From the NCBI GenBank assembly GCA_021838065.1, contig JAKCEJ010000008.1:1-21179 (forward strand): a stretch of DNA of 21,179 nucleotides, written 5' to 3'. The number at the start of each line of letters is the position of its first letter. The stretch's first letter is position 1. Shown piece by piece: positions 16,429-21,179 of the stretch. The position numbers and the translations under genes were made by a program. Under the pieces are notes generated by a model. That model made no database searches, was not told the DNA's origin, and saw only the letters and a list, made by a program, of their open reading frames with translations. The stretch is from Pseudomonadota bacterium (lineage in GTDB: Bacteria; Pseudomonadota; Gammaproteobacteria; Steroidobacterales; Steroidobacteraceae).

Positions 16429-16572
16429 CGGGCCTTTGGGATCTGCCAAAAGCGCAATGTTAGCACGGGGCGTGCATCCGGCGCTGCGCGCGCGCCCCGG
16501 ATGAACGATAATGGCTGTTGCCGCGATTGGCGAGCGCCCTCAGGCGGCATGTGACCCGTTGAGCAGGTAAAT
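16429..16572. promoter_or_regulatory. Divergent gyrA/ubiG promoter region
   Basis: 144 bases separate the start codons of gyrA (minus) and ubiG (plus), so both promoters must lie here or just outside. GATAAT at 16507-16512 on the plus strand is a good -10 for ubiG but has a poor -35 (CTGCGC at 17-base spacing). TAACAT on the minus strand (near 16458-16463) is a weaker -10 for gyrA. An inverted repeat sits between them. Confidence 0.4.
16475..16503. repeat. Inverted repeat CATCCGG-15 nt-CCGGATG between gyrA and ubiG
   Basis: Perfect 7-base arms at 16475-16481 and 16497-16503 flank an alternating GC-rich spacer (CGCTGCGCGCGCGCC). Its place between divergent promoters, just before the ubiG -10 candidate, would suit an operator or a supercoiling-sensitive element. 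The alternating CG tract could also favour Z-DNA. Confidence 0.45.
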
Positions 16573-17307
16573 ATGGCCACCGCAACCGACCACAATGCCG
16601 GCGAGAGACACGCCCCGAACGTCGAGCAGGGGGAGATCGGCAAGTTCGATGAGATCGCCGGTCGCTTCTGGGACGAGCACGGCCCGTTCCGCCCCCTGCA
16701 CCAGCTGAACCCGGTGCGCTTGCGCTTCATCGCCGAGCGCGCCGCCACCGCCGGCGCGCGCGCGCTCGATGTCGGCTGCGGCGGCGGCCTGCTGTCCGAG
16801 GCGCTCGCGCGCGCCGGCGCGCGCGTCACCGGCATCGATCTGGCCGCCGGCATGATCGAGGTCGCGCAGCTGCACGCCGCCGCGCATGGCCTCGCGATCG
16901 ACTACCGCATCGCCGCGGCCGAGACGCTCGCGGCCAGCGAGCCCGGCGCGTTCGACATCGTCAGCTGCATGGAGATGCTCGAGCACGTGCCCGACCCGTG
17001 CGCCATGCTCGCCACCCTCGCCGCGCTCACGCGCCCGGGCGGCTCGGTGTTCGTCTCGACGCTGAATCGCAACCTCAAATCCTTTCTCGTGGCGATCGTC
17101 GGCGCCGAGTACCTGCTCTCGGTGCTGCCGCGCGGCACGCACGAGTACGAACGGTTCATCCGGCCGAGCGAGCTGGCCCGCTGGGCGCGCCAGGCCGGCC
17201 TGACGGCGCGCGCCATCGCGGGCATCGCGCTCGGGCCCACGGGCGAGGCGCGCCTGAGCGCCGACCCGTCGGTCAACTACATCGCGCACTTCGTGCGCGC
17301 GGCCTAG
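16573..17307 (+). CDS. ubiG: Ubiquinone biosynthesis O-methyltransferase
   Basis: 244 residues (E. coli 240). It is a SAM-dependent enzyme that methylates both hydroxyl groups in the ubiquinone ring pathway. SAM motif I is ALDVGCGGGLLSEALAR (64-80), with acidic Asp89 in GIDLAAGMIEVA. ISV-type motif II is DIVSCMEMLEHVPDP (128-142). VSTLNRNLKSFLVAIVGAEY (161-180) is characteristic of UbiG, and YERFIRPSEL (192-201) follows. The N-terminal EIGKFDEIAGRFWDEHGPF also matches the family. ATG 16573 follows a weak AGCAGG. The gene is divergent from gyrA, a neighbour pair also found in E. coli. Confidence 0.96.
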   Translation: MATATDHNAGERHAPNVEQGEIGKFDEIAGRFWDEHGPFRPLHQLNPVRLRFIAERAATAGARALDVGCGGGLLSEALARAGARVTGIDLAAGMIEVAQLHAAAHGLAIDYRIAAAETLAASEPGAFDIVSCMEMLEHVPDPCAMLATLAALTRPGGSVFVSTLNRNLKSFLVAIVGAEYLLSVLPRGTHEYERFIRPSELARWARQAGLTARAIAGIALGPTGEARLSADPSVNYIAHFVRAA

Positions 17308-17315
17308 GCGCGCGC

Positions 17316-18599
17316 ATGTCCGCCGCACTCGTGACCGGCGCGGCGCTCGCACTCGGGGCGCTGCTCGGATTTCTCCTCGGTCAGCTGCGCGCGCTGAAGC
17401 GCAGCGGAACGCTGCGCGCCGAGCTCGAGGCCGCCCGCGCGCAGCTCGAGGCCGAGCGGCGCGCGCAGAGCGAGCGCAGCGGCGCTCTGGCGCAGGCCGA
17501 GCAGCGCCTGCGCGAGAGCTTCGACTCCCTCGCCGCGCAGGCGCTGAAGAACAACAACGAGCTGTTCCTCGCCGTCGCCCGCGAGACCCTCGGGCGCGAG
17601 CAGGCGCTGTCGCAGAGCGGCATGAAGGAGCGCGAGACGGCCATCGCCCAGCTGATCCAGCCGCTGCGCTCGGCGCTGGAGAAGACCGAGCAGCAGGTCC
17701 AGTCGCTCGAGCGCGAGCGGCGCGAGGCGTACACGGCGCTGCGCACCCAGATCGAGACCCTCGCGAGCGGCCAGAGCCAGCTGCAGCGCGAGACGCGCAA
17801 CCTCGTCACCGCGCTGCGCCGCCCCGAGGTGCGCGGCCGCTGGGGCGAGGTCACGCTGCGCCGCCTGGTCGAGCTCGCCGGCCTCACCGAGCACTGCGAC
17901 TTCACCGAGCAGGCGCACATCGAGGGGCCGGACGGGGCGCTGCGCCCGGACATGGTGGTGCACATGCCCGAATCGCGCGACCTGGTGATCGACGTGAAGA
18001 CCCCGCTCGATGCCTATCTCGAGGCGCTCGAGGCCGCGAGCGATGAGGCGCGCCAGGGCGCCCTGCGCCGCCATGCGCAGCAGCTCGAGGCGCGCATCCG
18101 CCAGCTCGCCTCCAAGGCCTACTGGGCGCAGTTCGAGCACAGCCCGCAGTTCGCGGTGCTGTTCCTGCCCGGAGACCAGTTCCTCGCCGCCGCCCTCGCC
18201 GAGCGGCCGGACCTGATCGAGGCGGCGCTCAGGCAGAACATCATCATCGCCACGCCCTCGACCCTGATGGCGCTCTTGAAGACCGTGGCCTACGGCTGGC
18301 GCCAGAGCGCGATGGCCGACAACGCCGCGCTCATCCGCGGGCTCGGCCAGGAGCTGCACCGGCGGCTCGGGAGCTTCATCTCCCATCTGCAGCGCATGGG
18401 ACAGCGCCTCGATGCCGCCGTCGACGCCTACAACGCTGCCGTGGGATCGCTCGAGCGGCAGGTGCTGCCGCAGGCGCGGCGCTTCAGCGAGCTCGGCGTG
18501 CCCGCCGAGGCGCCGCTCGCGGAGCTCGAGCCGCTCGAGCAGCCGGTGCGCAGCCTGAGCGCGCGCCCGCCCGAGGAGCCCTCATCCGGGCAGGGGTGA
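17316..18599 (+). CDS. rmuC: DNA recombination protein RmuC homologue
   Basis: 427 residues. RmuC proteins are thought to limit recombination at inverted repeats; a nuclease-like fold has been proposed. An N-terminal membrane helix (about 4-22) is followed by a long coiled coil (about 30-165, rich in Glu/Arg/Gln). The RmuC core runs from about 168 to 365: RRPEVRGRWGEVTLRRLVEL, RPDMVVHMP, VIDVKTPLDAYL (224-235, Asp226 and Lys228 of the nuclease-like motif) and IATPSTLMALLKTVAYGWRQ (311-330). A Pro/Glu-rich tail ends the protein. ATG 17316 lies 8 bases after the ubiG stop, so the two are likely co-transcribed; no Shine-Dalgarno is evident. The open frame further upstream overlaps ubiG and is not coding. 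The 3' end overlaps the convergent RluB-family gene by 18 bases. Confidence 0.95.
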   Translation: MSAALVTGAALALGALLGFLLGQLRALKRSGTLRAELEAARAQLEAERRAQSERSGALAQAEQRLRESFDSLAAQALKNNNELFLAVARETLGREQALSQSGMKERETAIAQLIQPLRSALEKTEQQVQSLERERREAYTALRTQIETLASGQSQLQRETRNLVTALRRPEVRGRWGEVTLRRLVELAGLTEHCDFTEQAHIEGPDGALRPDMVVHMPESRDLVIDVKTPLDAYLEALEAASDEARQGALRRHAQQLEARIRQLASKAYWAQFEHSPQFAVLFLPGDQFLAAALAERPDLIEAALRQNIIIATPSTLMALLKTVAYGWRQSAMADNAALIRGLGQELHRRLGSFISHLQRMGQRLDAAVDAYNAAVGSLERQVLPQARRFSELGVPAEAPLAELEPLEQPVRSLSARPPEEPSSGQG

Positions 18600-19409
18600 T
18601 CCGGCCGCCTCGTGCGCCTGCGGCGCGAGCAGCGCCTCGAGCTCATTGGGCGCGAGCGAGCGGAAATGCCCCCGCGGCAGCGAGCGCTCGAGCGTCAGCG
18701 CGCCGAGCTGCGTGCGCAGCACGCGGCTGACGCGGGCGCCCTGGCGCTCGAAGAGCTGGCGGACTTCCTTGCCGCTCGCGCCGCGCGCGCGCACCGCGTA
18801 CCAGCGATTCGTGGCCTCGCCCCCGGCGGCCTCGCAGCCGAGCACTTCCAGGCGCAGCCCGCTGTCGAGCGCTCCGCCGAGGATCCCTTCGAGCTGCGTC
18901 GGCGTGAGCTCGCCGAGCACCCGCACGCTGAAGGCGCTGACCCACTGGCGCACACGCCTTTGCAGCCGCGCTGCGTATTCCCCGTCCGCGCACAGCAGCT
19001 CCAGCCCCCCGTCGATGCGAGGCATGGGACTCACCACGATGAAACGTCGTCCGGCGCGCCGTGGCAGGCGCTCCAGCAGAGGCACGGAGTCCTCGGCCGC
19101 ATCCTCGGGCACCTGATCGAGCCGCTCGCCGCTCGAGCGATGGTAGAGAAACGCGGCGCCGCCGCCCGCCGCAGCCCGCTGGCGCACCAGACGCCCGTCG
19201 AGGCGCACCTGATCGTCCGGCCCGACGCGCACGCCGAGGCTCGCCGGCTGGCCGTTGACCGTGAGGCGCCCGGCCCGGATCCATTCCTCCGCCTCGCGCC
19301 GCGAGGCAAGGCCGGCGCGCGCGAGCATCTTCTGCAGCCGCTCCAGCGGCTCGGGCGCAGAGCGCCGCTCGCCGCCCCGAGCCGTTCGGCGCCGCGGGTG
19401 ACGGGGCAT
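18582..19409 (-). CDS. RluB/RsuA-family pseudouridine synthase homologue with degenerate catalytic motif
   Basis: 275 residues. An N-terminal S4 RNA-binding domain (about 21-70; LQKMLARAGLASRREAEEWI) is followed by an RsuA/RluB-type domain. Position behind scpA-scpB is the usual rluB locus, and RluB makes a pseudouridine in 23S rRNA helix 80 in E. coli. However, the block that normally reads 'GRLDxxTxGLLL-x-T-x-DGE' reads SPMPRIDGGLELLCADGE (127-144). Aligned without gaps on DGE, the catalytic Asp falls on Pro130; Asp133 is three residues out of place. The family 'YHKP' reads YHRS (89-92), a conserved Tyr in the 'YxVxV' strand is Phe160, and the 'GRNRxVR' loop is GASGKEVRQ (210-218). NRWYAVR and LPRGHF are kept. 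The frame is intact, so this is a full-length gene that may be inactive on rRNA, retargeted, or use a shifted Asp. ATG 19409 lies 6 bases after the scpB stop. Confidence 0.85.
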   Translation of the reverse strand: MPRHPRRRTARGGERRSAPEPLERLQKMLARAGLASRREAEEWIRAGRLTVNGQPASLGVRVGPDDQVRLDGRLVRQRAAAGGGAAFLYHRSSGERLDQVPEDAAEDSVPLLERLPRRAGRRFIVVSPMPRIDGGLELLCADGEYAARLQRRVRQWVSAFSVRVLGELTPTQLEGILGGALDSGLRLEVLGCEAAGGEATNRWYAVRARGASGKEVRQLFERQGARVSRVLRTQLGALTLERSLPRGHFRSLAPNELEALLAPQAHEAAGSPLPG

Positions 19410-19415
19410 GGCCTG

Positions 19416-20201
19416 TCAGCCGCCCTCGCCGTCGGAGGCGGCGAGTAGCCGGCGCGCCGCAGGCTCCCCTTCCCCCTCGGGCGGTTCGGCCTGCTCCGGC
19501 GGATCACCCGAGGCATCGGCGCACGACCCGCCCTCCTCGTCGGCGCCTTGCGCACCCGCATCAGCGCGCACCGCATCGTCCTGCGCCGCCTCGGGCTCGG
19601 GGCCGGCCCCATCGAGCGGCGCACGCTCGGCCGCCGCGGCGCCCTCCGGCAGATCGAGCGGCAGGTTCATCTCCCCGAGAGCCTTCAGCTCGGCCAGCGG
19701 CGGCAGATCATCCAGGCTCGTGAGGCCGAAGTAGTCGAGGAACTCGCGCGTAGTGCCGAGCAGCTCGGGGTGGCCCGGCACATCGCGCTGGCCGACCACG
19801 CGGATCCAGTTGCGCTCGAGCAGCGTCTTGATGATGTTGGGATTGACCGCCACGCCGCGCACATCCTCGATCTCCCCGCGGGTGATCGGCTGGCGGTAGG
19901 CGATCAGCGCCAGCGTCTCGAGCAGCGCGCGCGAGTAGCGCGCCGGCCGCTCCGGCCACAGCCGCGAGATCTCGGCGGCGAACTCGCGGCGCACCTGGAT
20001 GCGCCAGCCCGAGGCGGTCTGCGTCACCTCGATGCCCCGCTCGGCGTAGCCGCTCGCCAGCTCGGCGAGCGCCGCGCCGAGCACCGCATCGTCCGGGCGC
20101 GAGCGCTCATCGAACAGCCCCCGCAGGTCGGCGAGCGTCAGCGGCCGCCCCGCCGCGAGCAGCGCCGCTTCAATCACGTTACTCACGTACGATTCAATCA
20201 T
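19416..20201 (-). CDS. scpB: Segregation and condensation protein B
   Basis: 261 residues from ATG 20201. ScpB dimers bind the ScpA kleisin in the SMC-ScpAB complex, which compacts and separates chromosomes. Two winged-helix domains span about 1-75 and 85-165. Signatures are VIEAALLAAGRPLT near the start, LLETLALIAYRQPITRGEIE (93-112), VRGVAVNPNIIKTLLE and GHPELLGTTREFLDYFGL (143-160). From about residue 186 the protein is an acidic, Ala/Pro/Glu/Asp-rich tail with no clear fold. ATG 20201 overlaps the scpA stop by 8 bases and has an AGAG at suitable distance. ATG 20207 would add two residues, and starts further upstream lie inside scpA. It leads into the RluB-family gene 6 bases after its stop. 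Confidence 0.95.
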   Translation of the reverse strand: MIESYVSNVIEAALLAAGRPLTLADLRGLFDERSRPDDAVLGAALAELASGYAERGIEVTQTASGWRIQVRREFAAEISRLWPERPARYSRALLETLALIAYRQPITRGEIEDVRGVAVNPNIIKTLLERNWIRVVGQRDVPGHPELLGTTREFLDYFGLTSLDDLPPLAELKALGEMNLPLDLPEGAAAAERAPLDGAGPEPEAAQDDAVRADAGAQGADEEGGSCADASGDPPEQAEPPEGEGEPAARRLLAASDGEGG

Positions 20202-21174
20202 CAGCATTCTCTTCCGTCTCGCTCGCTCCCGAGGCGCCGGTCTCATACGCCGCCTCGGCATCGGACTCGCTCGAGCCCTCCACATCCTGCCCGCCCACCA
20301 CGCGCAGCTGCGGCTCGGGTCTGCCGGGACGCACGTGCAGCGGCGCGTAGGGCTGCGCCTGCACGATGTCGATCAGCCCCTCGCGCACCAGCTCGAGGAT
20401 GGCCATGAAGGTGACCGTCACGCCCATGCGGCCCTCCTCGGCCCGGAACAGGCGCACGAACTCGACGAACCCGCCGCTCTCGAGCGAGCTGAGGATCTGC
20501 CCCATGCGCTCGCGCACCGACAGCACCTCGCGCTGGATGTGATGGTGCGCGAACATCTCGGCGCGCACCACGACCTCCTGGAACGCCAGCAGCATCTCCT
20601 TCAGCGTCACCTGCGCCAGCGCGCGCACCACCTGGCGGTCGCGCAGCTCCGCGCCCGCGGCGAAGTGATCGCGCTCGAGCCGCGGCAGCGCATCGATCCC
20701 CTCGGCGGCGCGCTTGAAGCGCTCGTACTCCTGCAGCCGGCGCACCAGCTCCGCCCGCGGATCCGCCTCGGCCTCCTCGCCCGAGCTCTTCGGCCGCGGC
20801 AGCAGCATGCGCGATTTGATCTCCGCCAGCGTCGCGGCCATCACCAGGTACTCCCCGGCGAGCTCGAGCTGCAGATCCTGCATCAGCTCGATGTAGCGCA
20901 TGTACTGGCGGGTGATCTCGGCGAGCGGAATATCCAGGATGTCCAGGTTCTGCCGGCGGATCAGGTACAGCAGCAGATCGAGCGGCCCCTCGAAGGCCTC
21001 GAGAAACACCTCGAGGGCCTGCGGCGGAATGTACAGATCGCGCGGCAGCTCGGTCACCGGCTCGCCGTTGACCAGCGCGAAGGGCATCTCCACCTGCTCG
21101 GGGGCAGCCGGATGCGCCGTCTCGGACGAGGAGTCTCTCGCGACGATCGACAGTTCGGGTTTCGGGTCGGTCAT
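20194..21174 (-). CDS. scpA: Segregation and condensation protein A (kleisin)
   Basis: 326 residues. ScpA is the kleisin that bridges SMC heads. The N-terminal kleisin signature is FEGPLDLLLYLIRRQNLDIL (61-80), followed by DIPLAEITRQYMRYIE and AGEYLVMAATLAEIKSRMLL (106-125). The C-terminal winged helix is VTVTFMAILELVREGLI, which contacts the second SMC head. The first 40 or so residues are variable; MPFALVNGEPV (from residue 30, ATG at 21087) is an alternative start closer to the usual family N-terminus. The tail (about 300-326) is Ser/Glu/Asp-rich. Only 5 bases precede ATG 21174 in the window, so the ribosome site and any longer frame cannot be judged. It is translationally coupled to scpB through the 8-base overlap. 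Confidence 0.94.
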   Translation of the reverse strand: MTDPKPELSIVARDSSSETAHPAAPEQVEMPFALVNGEPVTELPRDLYIPPQALEVFLEAFEGPLDLLLYLIRRQNLDILDIPLAEITRQYMRYIELMQDLQLELAGEYLVMAATLAEIKSRMLLPRPKSSGEEAEADPRAELVRRLQEYERFKRAAEGIDALPRLERDHFAAGAELRDRQVVRALAQVTLKEMLLAFQEVVVRAEMFAHHHIQREVLSVRERMGQILSSLESGGFVEFVRLFRAEEGRMGVTVTFMAILELVREGLIDIVQAQPYAPLHVRPGRPEPQLRVVGGQDVEGSSESDAEAAYETGASGASETEENADD

Positions 21175-21179
21175 CGGCG

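Noticed and set aside
16998..17315. Upstream extension of the rmuC frame
   Set aside because: It overlaps ubiG in another frame; ATG 17316 begins the expected membrane anchor.
20202..20285. Upstream extension of scpB (28 residues, Arg-rich)
   Set aside because: It is inside scpA and not typical of ScpB; ATG 20201 fits coupling with the scpA stop.

Overview
The window is a dense, GC-rich stretch (about 70% G+C by eye) of a bacterial chromosome. Gene content and order point to a gammaproteobacterium: the run gyrA-serC-(serA)-pheA-aroA-cmk-rpsA-ihfB-lapB, with ubiG divergent from gyrA, is a gammaproteobacterial housekeeping arrangement. The high GC, the class II-type AroA and the SerA-like gene between serC and pheA suggest a lineage near Xanthomonadales/Nevskiales/Steroidobacterales rather than enterics. 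That placement is inference. I see no tRNA, rRNA, CRISPR array, transposase, integrase or phage gene.

Layout. (1) 1-1397, plus strand: the last codons of an NtrC-type response regulator, overlapped by its partner sensor histidine kinase. (2) 1398-1677: a 280-base gap with no convincing gene. (3) 1678-3768, plus: a FUSC-family inner-membrane protein. (4) 3779-13621, minus, read from right to left: serC, a SerA-type 3-phosphoglycerate dehydrogenase, pheA, aroA, cmk, rpsA, ihfB, lapB, galU. serC to cmk are packed with gaps of 9 bases or less, or 4-base overlaps, and look like one operon. rpsA has its own 5' region. (5) 13813-16428, minus: gyrA, followed by two stem-loops. (6) 16573-18599, plus: ubiG and rmuC. 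(7) 18582-21174, minus: scpA, scpB and an RluB-family gene. The RluB-family gene meets rmuC tail to tail with an 18-base overlap.

How the genes work together. serA and serC supply serine; aroA and pheA supply chorismate and phenylpyruvate; cmk, rpsA, gyrA and ihfB serve nucleotide supply, translation and DNA topology. lapB (control of LPS synthesis) and galU (UDP-glucose for surface glycans) form an envelope end to the cluster. ubiG is ubiquinone synthesis. scpA/scpB are the kleisin and winged-helix partners of SMC.

I found no clear new multi-gene system. The best lead is the RluB-family protein at 18582-19409: its fold-defining parts remain, but the catalytic Asp motif and several other near-invariant residues are gone. 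Lesser leads are a low-GC, promoter-like island inside cmk, a strong stem-loop between rpsA and ihfB, Asn in place of the catalytic Glu in the SerA-type enzyme, and inverted repeats in the gyrA/ubiG and kinase/FUSC gaps.
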